Origin: an uncultured Clostridia bacterium
Lineage (GTDB): Bacteria; Bacillota_A; Clostridia; TANB77; CAG-508
DNA: 33,179 nt
Assembly: GCA_947628465.1 (NCBI GenBank)
Contig: CANQZZ010000005.1
Location: 1 to 33,179, forward strand
Direction of reading: 5' to 3'
This document shows positions 1 through 8,013 of this stretch, piece after piece; position 1 is the first letter of the stretch, and every line of letters begins with the position of its first letter. The position numbers and the translations under genes are program-made. The notes beneath the pieces are model-generated. The model made no database searches. It was not told the DNA's origin and worked only from the letters and a program-made list of their open reading frames with translations.

Positions 1-123
1 AAACTTAGTGAAAAAGAAAACACTCCTAAAACAGGTTCAACTAATTTATTAGAAATGTTAGCTCTTACTACAGCTATTACATCTATGGCTACAATAATAG
101 CAAAAAGAAAAGATTTTGAATAA
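1..123 (+). CDS. C-terminal end of a sortase-anchored surface protein (partial)
   Basis: The reading frame is open from the window edge to a TAA stop, leaving 40 residues. They contain NTPKTGS, a variant LPXTG-type sorting motif of the kind common in Clostridia. It is followed by a hydrophobic stretch of about 19 residues (LLEMLALTTAITSMATIIA) and a positively charged tail (KRKDFE). This three-part layout is the classic cell-wall sorting signal: sortase cuts between Thr and Gly and links the protein to peptidoglycan. The functional part lies outside the window, so its role cannot be judged. The stop is followed at once by a terminator shared with the convergent lipoprotein gene. Confidence 0.72.
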   Translation, partial: KLSEKENTPKTGSTNLLEMLALTTAITSMATIIAKRKDFE

Positions 124-132
124 TAAACTACT

Positions 133-180
133 AAAAAAGAGAATTTCTAAATAAAATAGTTTAGAAATTCTCTTACTTTT
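133..180. terminator. Bidirectional intrinsic terminator
   Basis: A perfect 14-bp inverted repeat (138-151 with 160-173, 8-nt loop) is followed by a T-rich run on the plus strand and preceded by six A on the plus strand (a U-run for minus transcripts). It can end both the surface-protein gene and the convergent lipoprotein gene. Confidence 0.85.
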
Positions 181-210
181 ATTGCTTATGTATTACACTT
201 AATACAATTT

Positions 211-630
211 TTATTTTACAGTATATCCATTTTCCTCATAAGATGCTTTCATTGCTTCTTTTGTTAAGCCATCATTTGATAGCCCATTAGAACTTGCATA
301 AACATTAGCATCTGTAGTTATTGTCATTGTTTTACCATTTAATTTTACATCTATACCATCTGGCATTGATACTCCTGGAATTGAACTTCCAATATTATAC
401 ATTGAATACATTGATTCTGCAGATGCCTCATTGTCGAAATCAATTGTTTGTTCAATTGTTGTTGCCTTATTATCTTTAAAAGTTACTACTATTTTTTCAC
501 TATAATTACCTATATAGCTATCGTTTGTTGTTTTTGTTGCAGTTAGCTTATTTCCACCACAACCTGATAATAAAAGTACAGTCATAATCATTAATACTGA
601 TAAAAGTAAAACTTTAAAAATTTTTTTCAA
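211..630 (-). CDS. Small secreted lipoprotein of unknown function
   Basis: About 139 residues. A short basic start (KKIFK) is followed by a hydrophobic segment and the lipobox LLSGC, so the protein should be processed by signal peptidase II and anchored by a lipidated cysteine. The mature part is hydrophilic, with repeated Thr and Asn and probable beta strands; it resembles small clostridial lipoproteins of the DUF1307 (YehR) type, but I cannot assign a family firmly. Start choice: a longer ATG start at 645 would read through GGAGGTGA, which is plainly the ribosome binding site. The TTG at 628-630 lies 8 nt after GGAGG and gives a normal signal peptide, so I use it. Confidence 0.8.
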   Translation of the reverse strand: MKKIFKVLLLSVLMIMTVLLLSGCGGNKLTATKTTNDSYIGNYSEKIVVTFKDNKATTIEQTIDFDNEASAESMYSMYNIGSSIPGVSMPDGIDVKLNGKTMTITTDANVYASSNGLSNDGLTKEAMKASYEENGYTVK

Positions 631-672
631 AAATCTCACCTCCATTTTTGTGTTTTATTTGTATAATTAATA

Positions 673-2640
673 TTAAATATCTTGTTTTATTTTTCCTTCT
701 CTATATGCTTTAAGTAGTAATTTTAAATCATCTATTTCCTCTTGAATTTCTTTTCCTACATCTGTATCCGCAACATTTTTTCTTTCTGTTTCTTTTTCAT
801 TAACCATTATATCATATTTTATATCAATCTCATCTCTAATTGCGTCTGCTTTTGAATCAAAAGGTTCATTTGCTGCAAGTATTAATCCATAAGAATTGTA
901 TGTTAATGTATATCCTGCTCTACCCGTTTGGGATCTATAACTCTTTGCGAATCCTCCATCTATAACTAATAATTTTCCATTAGCTCTTATTGGGCTTTCT
1001 CCATCTTTTTCTTTTACAGGTATATGTCCATTTATTATATGACAATTTTTACCCTCTAATCCAAATTCTTTTAAAATTTTTATACATATATCTTCATTCT
1101 GACTTAAAGTAAAGTATGGATTTTTCTTTTCAATATGTGTTTCTTTATCTTCCACAAAGTATCTCTCGAATGTTGTTGCTTTTTCTTTACCAAATAAAGG
1201 TGATTTTGGTCCGCACCATAAATACCACATTAAATCATTTATATCTGTGTTTTTATCTTCTTGGTCTTTTTCAACATAAGCTTTTCTTATTGCTTTGTTT
1301 ATAAATCCTAAATATTCTCTACCTGATAAAGTTCTTCCTAATATATTTACTTTTGAAAAACTACCATCTTCTTCCATAGGTATACAACCATGGAATAGTA
1401 AATTAGAATTAAAGCATTTATATATTGAGGATTTTGAATAAAGAAATCCTATATGTTTATTTAAAGTTTCACTATTCTTAAATGATTCTTCTAGTCTTGA
1501 TATTATTAATTCTTCTTCGCTTGTTAGTTTATATGGATCTTTTGGATCTATTGTAGGGAAGTTCGTATCAGTCAATTTGTATGTTTTTCCTTCAATGTTT
1601 ACAGTTCCCTTTTTGAAATCAATTTTATCTAATAGCAATCTTTGATTCATTTCATATTCTGGATGTTCTTTTATTATTTGTCCTTCTAATTTTAATTGTA
1701 TTATTGATATTGCTTTGTGAATTTTTGCTATAGATACTTCATCACTTCCTATGTATTTATTATAGTCAAATACTTTAGGCATAAATTTTTCGCACTCATC
1801 GTTATTATATGTTTTTAATGCAAATGTTGTAAGTGGCCTTATATTTATACCATATCCATCTTCTAAAGTATCTATATTATCATATCTACTACATATTCTA
1901 ATTACATTTGCTATACATGCTCTATTTCCACATGAAGCTCCCATCCATAAAATATCATGATTTCCAAGTTCGATATCTAAGCTGTGGAATTTCATTAATG
2001 TATCCATTACAAGTTTTGAGTTTGGTCCACGGTCAAATATGTCTCCTAATACATGAAGATGGTCTATTGCCATTCTTTTTATTAAATTTGATATTGCAAC
2101 TATAAAATCATCTGCTCTTTCTAATTCAACGATTGATTTTATTATTTGCTTATAGTATGTTTCTTTATCAGGTCCACATCCTTGAAGATGAAGAAGCTCG
2201 TCTATTATATAATCAAATCCTTCTGGCATTGCTTTTCTTACTTTAGATCTTGTGTATTTTGAGCTTACTTCTTTTGCTACTTCTATTAGTCTATACAAAG
2301 TTATGCTATACCAATCATTTAAATCTTCTACTTCCTTTTTTATAAGTGCTAATTTTTCCTCTGGATAATATATTAGTGTTGCAAGCGCACTTCTTTCGTG
2401 CTCTGTAATTTGATTACTAAATATGCCCTCAATTTTACTTTTTATTATTCCAGAACCATTATTTAAAATATGTGAAAATGAGCCATATTCTCCGTGTATA
2501 TCACTTAAAAAAAGTTCTGTTCCTTTTGGTAAATTAAGTATTGCTTGAAGATTTATTATTTCCTCTGAAACTTGTTCTATTGTACTATATTGTTTACTTA
2601 ATAGTTTTAGATGCCTTCTCATGCTAATATTCTCGTCCAT
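673..2640 (-). CDS. fbp: Fructose-1,6-bisphosphatase, class III
   Basis: 655 residues, the usual length for the Firmicute class III enzyme. It hydrolyses fructose-1,6-bisphosphate to fructose-6-phosphate in gluconeogenesis and acts in the cytoplasm. The metallophosphatase motifs are present in order: SDIHGEYG (residues 46-53), LGDIFDRGP (about 200), and LGNHDILWMGA (about 227), with HG and HI motifs further on that can complete the metal site. The N-terminus (RRHLKLLSKQYSTIEQV) is typical of the family. The ATG is preceded by GGAAGGAG with good spacing. It follows rimO by 38 bp on the same strand and may share its transcript. No frame disruption and no in-frame CGG codon. Confidence 0.96.
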   Translation of the reverse strand: MDENISMRRHLKLLSKQYSTIEQVSEEIINLQAILNLPKGTELFLSDIHGEYGSFSHILNNGSGIIKSKIEGIFSNQITEHERSALATLIYYPEEKLALIKKEVEDLNDWYSITLYRLIEVAKEVSSKYTRSKVRKAMPEGFDYIIDELLHLQGCGPDKETYYKQIIKSIVELERADDFIVAISNLIKRMAIDHLHVLGDIFDRGPNSKLVMDTLMKFHSLDIELGNHDILWMGASCGNRACIANVIRICSRYDNIDTLEDGYGINIRPLTTFALKTYNNDECEKFMPKVFDYNKYIGSDEVSIAKIHKAISIIQLKLEGQIIKEHPEYEMNQRLLLDKIDFKKGTVNIEGKTYKLTDTNFPTIDPKDPYKLTSEEELIISRLEESFKNSETLNKHIGFLYSKSSIYKCFNSNLLFHGCIPMEEDGSFSKVNILGRTLSGREYLGFINKAIRKAYVEKDQEDKNTDINDLMWYLWCGPKSPLFGKEKATTFERYFVEDKETHIEKKNPYFTLSQNEDICIKILKEFGLEGKNCHIINGHIPVKEKDGESPIRANGKLLVIDGGFAKSYRSQTGRAGYTLTYNSYGLILAANEPFDSKADAIRDEIDIKYDIMVNEKETERKNVADTDVGKEIQEEIDDLKLLLKAYREGKIKQDI

Positions 2641-2678
2641 TTTATTCTCCTTCCATAAACCGTCCTGTCTTTATGGCT

Positions 2679-3992
2679 TTATTTACAAATTTCTGCAACT
2701 AAATCATAATCTTTTACATCAGTTATTTTACATTTTACAAATTTTCCAATTAATTTACTTTCTGTGTTTTTTATTATTATCATGCCATCTGTATCTGGTA
2801 TATCCATATAGCTTCTTCCTACATAGAATTTGTTGTCAAACGTTATATTCTCAATTAATACATTATAGGTTTTTCCTATGCATTTTTTTAGATTTTCATT
2901 TGATATTTTCTTTGCTAGACTCATTATTTGATTATATCTTTTCTTTTTTGTGCTAGGATGTATTTGCTCTTTCAATTTTGCTGCAGGTGTTCCATCTTCT
3001 TTTGAATACATAAATACTCCTAGTTTTCCAAAATATCCTTTTTGTACAAATTTGTATAATTTGTCAAAGTCCTCTTGTGTTTCGCCGGGAAATCCAACTA
3101 TTAGCGATGTTCTTAATATTACATCTGGTATATTCTTTTTTATTTTTATAATTAAATCTTCTATCTGTTTTCCTGTTGATTTTCTATTCATTCTTTTCAA
3201 TACTTTATCAGATATATGCTGAATAGGTATATCAAAATAATTACATATTTTATCATTTTGTTTTACTGTTTCTATTAATTCGTCTGTTATACATTCTGGA
3301 TATGCATAAAGAAATCTAATCCATTTTATTTTTTCTATTTTGCATAATTCTTGTAGTAATTTACTAAGTTTTGACTCACCATATAAATCAATTCCATATC
3401 TTGTAGTATCTTGAGCAATCACTATTAATTCTTCTATTCCATTATCACTTAACTTCTTTGCTTCTTCTAATATTTCTTCCATTGGTCTACTTACATAAGG
3501 CCCTCTTATGTATGGTATAGCACAATATGTACATCTATTACTACATCCTTCTGCAATTTTTAAATAAGCTGTTTTATCTCCTGTACTTACTACTCTATTG
3601 AAATAATCTAAATCGTTACAAATATTTTCTTTTTTTGGCATATTTACAAGATTAGTAATTTTATCCCAAAAGTTTTTATAGTCATCTATTGATATAAATA
3701 AATCCACTTCAGGAATAGCTTTTTTTAAATCTTTTTCGTATCTTTGTACTAAACATCCCATTGCTATTAAATATTTGCATTTTCCTTTGGTTTTATATTC
3801 TGCCATTTCTAATATGGTGTTTATTGCCTCTTCCTTTGCAGATTCTATAAATCCACAAGTATTTACAACAATTATTTCAGCTTTTTCTACATCGTTTACT
3901 ATTTCAAATTCATTTTTTCTAAATAATCCTATTGCCATTTCTGTATCAATTAAATTTTTAGAACATCCTAATGATACAAATCCTACTTTCAT
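2679..3992 (-). CDS. rimO: Ribosomal protein S12 methylthiotransferase RimO
   Basis: 437 residues, full length. RimO is a radical-SAM enzyme that adds a methylthio group to a conserved Asp of ribosomal protein S12. The N-terminal UPF0004 domain carries the three Fe-S cysteines C10, C46 and C80. The radical-SAM cluster motif is EGCSNRCTYCAIP, with C150, C154 and C157. A TRAM domain closes the protein. The start KVGFVSLGCSKNLIDTE is diagnostic and separates RimO from MiaB and MtaB. The ATG has only a weak AGAGGT about 13 nt upstream, so translation may depend partly on the RNase G-like gene that ends 47 bp before it. Confidence 0.96.
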   Translation of the reverse strand: MKVGFVSLGCSKNLIDTEMAIGLFRKNEFEIVNDVEKAEIIVVNTCGFIESAKEEAINTILEMAEYKTKGKCKYLIAMGCLVQRYEKDLKKAIPEVDLFISIDDYKNFWDKITNLVNMPKKENICNDLDYFNRVVSTGDKTAYLKIAEGCSNRCTYCAIPYIRGPYVSRPMEEILEEAKKLSDNGIEELIVIAQDTTRYGIDLYGESKLSKLLQELCKIEKIKWIRFLYAYPECITDELIETVKQNDKICNYFDIPIQHISDKVLKRMNRKSTGKQIEDLIIKIKKNIPDVILRTSLIVGFPGETQEDFDKLYKFVQKGYFGKLGVFMYSKEDGTPAAKLKEQIHPSTKKKRYNQIMSLAKKISNENLKKCIGKTYNVLIENITFDNKFYVGRSYMDIPDTDGMIIIKNTESKLIGKFVKCKITDVKDYDLVAEICK

Positions 3993-4039
3993 TTTATTTT
4001 TTTACCTCTTTCTTACATTCATACTGTTTTGGCAAAACA

Positions 4040-5242
4040 CTAAAAATCGTCGTTGTTGCACATGTTTTTTCTTGTCATTTCTAATAGGTTTAATTTCGTA
4101 AATCCTAATATTTGTGATTTTGTTCTATCTTTTTTTAATTCTTGTGTAAATAATTTTATGATTTCATTTTTATTGTTATCGTCATGCATATCGATATAAT
4201 CTATAATTATTATTCCACCTAAATCTCTTAATCTTAATTGTTTTGCTATTTCGATTGTAGCTTCTTTATTTACTTTAAATACAGTATTTTCTAGATTTTT
4301 ATTTCCAGTATATTTACCTGTATTTACATCAATTGCAGTTAATGCCTCTGTTCTATCTATTGTTATAAATCCACCACATTTAAGCCAAATTTTTCTATTA
4401 TCTATTTTTTCTAATTGGTCTTGTAATGAATACATGTTTAATAAATTTTCATTCTCTTTTAATTCTAATTGTATTTTATCTTGCATATTCATACTTTTTA
4501 ATATTTCAGCTACATCCTTATATGTTTTTACATCATTAACAATTACTTTATTTAAATTACAATCAACTACATCTATTAAAGTTCTCCTAAGAAGAGCTTT
4601 GTTATCGTATATTAGTTTTGGTCCATTTAATTTATGCTCATCATATTCTTTTTTTATATTTTTCCATTTTTTTATTAATTCTTCTAAATCTTTTTTTATA
4701 GTTTCTTCATCAATTCCTTGACTTGAAGTTCTAACAATTGCTCCATTATTTTCAGGTAACAATGTTTTTACTATATCGGTTAATCTTTTCTTTTCTTTTT
4801 CATCTTCTATTTTTTGAGATACTGTTATAAAATTGCAATTTGGCATAAATACAACAAATCTTCCGGGAAGATTTATATGTGTTGAAACTCTTGCTCCTTT
4901 TTTTTCTGTTCCATCTCTTTTTACTTGTACCATTATTTTCATGTCTTGTTTTATTATGTCATTTATTTTGCAATCTTGAAATTTATATTCTGCGTCTTCA
5001 TTTTTTACTTCATCCTCTTTTGGCAATATATCTTTTAATCTTATAAATGTATTTCTTTTATCTCCTATATCTATAAATGCAGATTGCATTCCTCCTAATA
5101 CATTTTGAACTTTACCACAGTATATATTTCCCTCAAGCCTTTGTCTATTATGATGTTCTTCGTGTTTTTCAACTAATATTCCATTTTCTACTAACATGAT
5201 ACTTTTTTTGTCTGGTTCTTTGTTTATTATAATCTCTAACAT
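4040..5242 (-). CDS. rng: RNase E/G family endoribonuclease, short form
   Basis: 400 residues. An S1-like RNA-binding region lies at about 36-110 (NIYCGKVQNVLGGMQSAFIDIG). The catalytic DNase I-like domain follows, with both metal-binding aspartates: D305 in TAIDVNTGKYTG and D348 in IIIIDYIDM, matching E. coli RNase E D303 and D346. The protein stops right after the conserved LLEMTRK, so it lacks the zinc-link cysteines and the small domain that tetramerise RNase E/G. I found no CGG codon here, and the alternative frames after an A6 run restore no convincing Zn-link, so I treat it as a short form rather than a frameshift. Start ATG follows AAGGGGAG. Confidence 0.85.
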   Translation of the reverse strand: MLEIIINKEPDKKSIMLVENGILVEKHEEHHNRQRLEGNIYCGKVQNVLGGMQSAFIDIGDKRNTFIRLKDILPKEDEVKNEDAEYKFQDCKINDIIKQDMKIMVQVKRDGTEKKGARVSTHINLPGRFVVFMPNCNFITVSQKIEDEKEKKRLTDIVKTLLPENNGAIVRTSSQGIDEETIKKDLEELIKKWKNIKKEYDEHKLNGPKLIYDNKALLRRTLIDVVDCNLNKVIVNDVKTYKDVAEILKSMNMQDKIQLELKENENLLNMYSLQDQLEKIDNRKIWLKCGGFITIDRTEALTAIDVNTGKYTGNKNLENTVFKVNKEATIEIAKQLRLRDLGGIIIIDYIDMHDDNNKNEIIKLFTQELKKDRTKSQILGFTKLNLLEMTRKNMCNNDDF

Positions 5243-5259
5243 TTAACTCCCCTTTGATT

Positions 5260-5818
5260 TTAATTAAATTTATTCATTGCTATATCAATTCCATTTTCTA
5301 GAATTTCTAATATGCTATCTTTTGCTTTTTTTATGCTTTCATCTAACTCTTTTCTTTCTCTTTGTGGAATTTGTTCTAATACATAGTTTATTATTTCACT
5401 CTTATATTTAGGTGTGCCTATTCCTACTCTTACTCTTATAAATTCGTCTGTGTTTAAGTTTTCTACAACAGATTTCATTCCATTATGAGTTCCGAGCGCT
5501 TCCTTTTGCTTTTAGTCTAATATCACCTATATTTAAATCCATATCGTCATATGTAACTATTATATTTTTATTTGAAATTTTATAAAACTTTTTGAATTTT
5601 ATAACGCTTTTGCCACTTTCATTCATAAATGTTTGCGGTTTAACAAGTATTACTTTTTTACCATTTATTTCGCCCACGCCATAAAAAGCATCAAATTTAG
5701 ACTTTGATACTTTTATATTACATTCTTTAGATATTTCATTTATTACGTCAAATCCCATATTATGCCTTGTATTTGCATACTTTTCCTCTGGGTTTCCAAG
5801 ACCTACTATTAAATACAT
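5260..5818 (-). CDS. pth: Peptidyl-tRNA hydrolase, needs a +1 frameshift
   Basis: Pth frees tRNA from peptidyl-tRNA that has dropped off the ribosome and is generally essential. The gene reads as two pieces: 5483-5818 (zero frame, 111 residues) and 5260-5478. At 5492-5497 the zero frame reads GCT CGG AAC TCA and then a stop. Skipping the C of CGG gives GSAGTHNGMKSV, the family signature, and one 185-residue protein of normal length. Active-site residues are N9, H19, N66 and D91 before the junction and N112 (HNG) just after it, so a zero-frame product would lack the last catalytic region. The start ATG overlaps the end of the glycosyltransferase by 10 bp and has a GAGGAG site. Confidence 0.9.
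5492..5497 (-). other. +1 frameshift site GCT-CGG in pth
   Basis: In-frame CGG preceded by GCT. Skipping one C gives GCT-GGA-ACT-CAT-AAT (A-G-T-H-N). The zero-frame stop comes two codons after CGG. A purine-rich AAAGGAAG lies just upstream. Confidence 0.88.
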
Positions 5819-6684
5819 GCATTCTCCTCAAATTTATAGTTTCTTTTTGGCAATGCTGGTGTTATTGATTTATCTTTTAAAGATTCTAATACAGCATTAA
5901 TTCTTATAGGTAAACTTTTTGTTTCATTATCTATAAAGCTTAATAAATATGGTTGTAATTTCTTTGGTGTTGTCTCATATAATTCCATTAAATAATATAG
6001 CATCTTGTACATATCTTTGCATCTCTTTATATTAGGAGTTGCCATTATACTACCTTCTCTATTACGATGATAATAATATATTGGGAATGCACCATATTTT
6101 AATTTTTTTGCCATAATGGTTGCTTTTATTGAATAAACCATATCCTCATAATACATATCTTCTATAAATTCTATATTATTTTTTTCTAAAAATTCTCTTC
6201 TCCATACTTTACTTGCAACTGCAAAATGCATATCACATACAATTCTTGCCTCTCTTGTTGAATTTTCCTCTGTTGGTATATGAGCTTTATTATCTCCACC
6301 TACATATTTAACACCAAAATAAATTAAATCTATGTTTTCATTTCCTATTGTTTTATCAATTTTTGATAATGTTTCTTTTTCATACATTGTATCATCACCA
6401 TCTAAGTGTACAATATATTCTCCTTTTGCTTGCTTTATTGCTATATTTCTTGATTTGCCTAACCCTAAATTTTTACCGTTGTCAATTACTCTTATTTTAT
6501 CTTTGTTCTTGCTTTCATATCCTCTTAATATCTCTAATGTTTTATCTACTGATCCATCATTTACTAAAATTAATTCATAGTTATCAAAATCTTGTTTTAA
6601 AACACTATTAATAGCTTTTGATATATAGTTTTCAATATTATATGCACATATTATTATGCTGAATCTTGGATCTTTCTTATTCAT
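5809..6684 (-). CDS. Family 2 glycosyltransferase
   Basis: 291 residues with the GT-A fold of family 2. The N-terminus reads FSIIICAYNIENYISKAINSVLKQ, followed by VNDGS and the DXD-type motif HLDGDDTM (about residues 93-100). A later acidic pair, EDMYYEDMVYS, fits the catalytic-base region. There is no obvious membrane segment. Such enzymes transfer a sugar from a nucleotide donor to a cell-wall or surface polymer; the acceptor cannot be told from sequence. It is the first gene of a minus-strand group running into pth, with a good promoter upstream and GGGAGGAA before its ATG. Confidence 0.88.
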   Translation of the reverse strand: MNKKDPRFSIIICAYNIENYISKAINSVLKQDFDNYELILVNDGSVDKTLEILRGYESKNKDKIRVIDNGKNLGLGKSRNIAIKQAKGEYIVHLDGDDTMYEKETLSKIDKTIGNENIDLIYFGVKYVGGDNKAHIPTEENSTREARIVCDMHFAVASKVWRREFLEKNNIEFIEDMYYEDMVYSIKATIMAKKLKYGAFPIYYYHRNREGSIMATPNIKRCKDMYKMLYYLMELYETTPKKLQPYLLSFIDNETKSLPIRINAVLESLKDKSITPALPKRNYKFEENACI

Positions 6685-6768
6685 TTTCTTCCTCCCGCTT
6701 AAGACTATATAAGTCTAATACACATTTTTTAGTTTTGATGAAATACAATAAATTTCCATCATATTATT

Positions 6769-6797
6769 ACTATATCACATTTTCTAAATTTTGACAA
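6769..6797 (-). promoter_or_regulatory. SigA-type promoter for the glycosyltransferase-pth group
   Basis: TTGTCA, a 17-nt spacer, then TATAGT on the minus strand, about 85 nt before the glycosyltransferase ATG. The spacer and -10 share 16 identical bases (TAGAAAATGTGATATA) with the rubrerythrin promoter at 28590-28618. Confidence 0.7.
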
Positions 6798-6812
6798 TAT
6801 ATCTTTTTATAC

Positions 6813-6850
6813 AAAAAAAGATTGCTTTTTAATTGCAATCTTTTTGATTT
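6813..6850. terminator. Bidirectional terminator after divIVA
   Basis: An 11-bp inverted repeat (6815-6825 with 6835-6845, 9-nt loop) is flanked by an A-run on the left (a U-run for minus transcripts) and a T-run on the right. It ends the sepF-divIVA transcript 25 bp after the divIVA stop. Confidence 0.85.
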
Positions 6851-6874
6851 TTTCAGGATTTATAATTATATTAA

Positions 6875-7324
6875 TTAATCTTCTTTTATTTCTTTTAAAA
6901 GTTCTAATTGAGAAATTAATAGTGATTCCATTTTTGCTTTGTATACTTCGAATTGCTTTTTTAAATCCTCAATTTCTTTTTCCTTTAATACTACTTGTGT
7001 ATTTATTTCGTCTAATGCAGTTTTTGCTTGATATTCAGCATCTTTTATCATTTGTTCTGCTTGTTGTTTTGCAACTGTAGTAATTTCATCAGCTGTTTTT
7101 TGTGCCATTACTAGTGTGTTTTGTAAAGTATTTTCTATGTTTTTGTATTTGCCTACATCACTATTTAATTCTTCACCTTTTTCTTTTAATTCTGCATTTT
7201 CTTTATATAGTTTTTCATATTCTACTGTTAATTCATCTAAAAAATCATCTACTTCGTTTACATTGTATCCATTCATTACTTGTTTGCCAAATCTTTTATT
7301 TTCTATATCTAGTGGTGTTAACAT
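6875..7324 (-). CDS. divIVA: DivIVA-family polar scaffold protein
   Basis: 149 residues. The N-terminus, MLTPLDIENKRFGKQVMNGY followed by NVNEVDDFLDEL, is the conserved lipid-binding DivIVA domain (PF05103); R11 and F12 of the loop can insert into curved membrane. From about residue 30 to the end the protein is almost entirely coiled coil. DivIVA marks cell poles and the division septum and recruits division or sporulation factors. It lies 67 bp after sepF on the same strand, a classic Firmicute division-gene pairing. RBS GTAGGAGG precedes the ATG. Confidence 0.93.
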   Translation of the reverse strand: MLTPLDIENKRFGKQVMNGYNVNEVDDFLDELTVEYEKLYKENAELKEKGEELNSDVGKYKNIENTLQNTLVMAQKTADEITTVAKQQAEQMIKDAEYQAKTALDEINTQVVLKEKEIEDLKKQFEVYKAKMESLLISQLELLKEIKED

Positions 7325-7355
7325 GATATCTCCTCCTACTTTTTATTTAATAAAA

Positions 7356-7377
7356 GGGCATATATATAAGTATGCCC
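7356..7377 (-). terminator. Short hairpin between sepF and divIVA
   Basis: GGGCATA pairs with TATGCCC (7356-7362 with 7371-7377) and is followed on the minus strand by TTTTATT. It may weaken read-through from sepF into divIVA; the seven-pair stem is too short to be sure. Confidence 0.4.
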
Positions 7378-7391
7378 AAAACTATTAAATA

Positions 7392-7886
7392 CTATTGATT
7401 GTTTCTAAGCCATGATACTGAAAGTTTGCTTTTTATTTCTTCTCTTGCTAAATCACTTGCTATTTCGTAATTAACTGGTGCTACTAAGAATATTGCATTT
7501 GACACTTTTTGTATATGTCCATCTAATGCATGTACTGCTCCACTTATGAAATCAACTATTCTTCTTGCAACATCTTTATTTACATATTCAAGATTTACTA
7601 TTACTGATTTTCTTTCTTTTAAATAGTTACATATTTCTTCAGATTGCTCAAATGTTGTTGGTTGTGTTATTACCATTCTAACTTGTTGTGTTCCTGGCAT
7701 ATTCACTACCTTACTTTTATTTATTCTTCCGAAGAATCCTTTTTCTTCTTGTTCATCTTCCTGTTCTGTTTCCTTGTCATAATTATATGAATATACATTT
7801 TCGTTCTCATTTTCAGCTGGGTCTTCTTCATTATCTGGTTCTAATCCTAATAAGCCATAAAATTTATTCATAATTGCTCCTGCCAT
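7392..7886 (-). CDS. sepF: Cell division protein SepF
   Basis: 164 residues. The N-terminal amphipathic helix (MAGAIMNKFYGLLGL) that binds membrane is followed by a long acidic linker (residues 16-50) and the C-terminal SepF domain (about 68-155). That domain includes RMVITQPTTFEQSEEICNYL, then VIVNLEYVNKD and RIVDFISGAVHALDGHIQKV. SepF polymerises into rings and tethers FtsZ to the membrane. It is first in the sepF-divIVA transcript and has its own promoter at 7930-7958. RBS TAGGAGG. The TTC GGA in GFFGR is a genuine Phe-Gly pair, not a frameshift site. Confidence 0.95.
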   Translation of the reverse strand: MAGAIMNKFYGLLGLEPDNEEDPAENENENVYSYNYDKETEQEDEQEEKGFFGRINKSKVVNMPGTQQVRMVITQPTTFEQSEEICNYLKERKSVIVNLEYVNKDVARRIVDFISGAVHALDGHIQKVSNAIFLVAPVNYEIASDLAREEIKSKLSVSWLRNNQ

Positions 7887-7929
7887 TTTTTTAACCTCCT
7901 AAAATTTCTCCTTAGTATTTACTAGTAAT

Positions 7930-7958
7930 AGTATCTATCTTTTTTCATTTATTGTCAA
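7930..7958 (-). promoter_or_regulatory. SigA-type promoter for sepF-divIVA
   Basis: TTGACA (7953-7958), a 17-nt spacer and GATACT (7930-7935) on the minus strand, about 40 nt before the sepF start. Phased TGTAAT-like repeats lie 13 nt upstream of the -35. Confidence 0.65.
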
Positions 7959-7971
7959 TAGTTTTTACGTT

Positions 7972-8010
7972 TGTAATTAAATCTTAATGCTTCTGTAATA
8001 TTTTTGTAAC
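7972..8010 (+). promoter_or_regulatory. Phased WalR-like repeats upstream of sepF
   Basis: TGTAAT at 7972, degenerate CTTAAT at 7983, TGTAAT at 7994 and TGTAAC at 8005, each exactly 11 bp apart. The last two are a perfect match to the known WalR/YycF consensus TGTWAH-N5-TGTWAH. The position just upstream of the -35 would suit an OmpR-family activator. Confidence 0.55.
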
Positions 8011-8013
8011 ATT

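Noticed and set aside
211..645. ATG at 645 as the lipoprotein start
   Set aside because: The following bases GGAGGTGA form the ribosome binding site for the TTG at 630.
1116..1304. Many open frames on the strand opposite real genes (for example within fbp, mutL and rubrerythrin)
   Set aside because: They lie wholly inside conserved genes, have no ribosome binding sites and show Leu/Phe/Ile-rich shadow composition.
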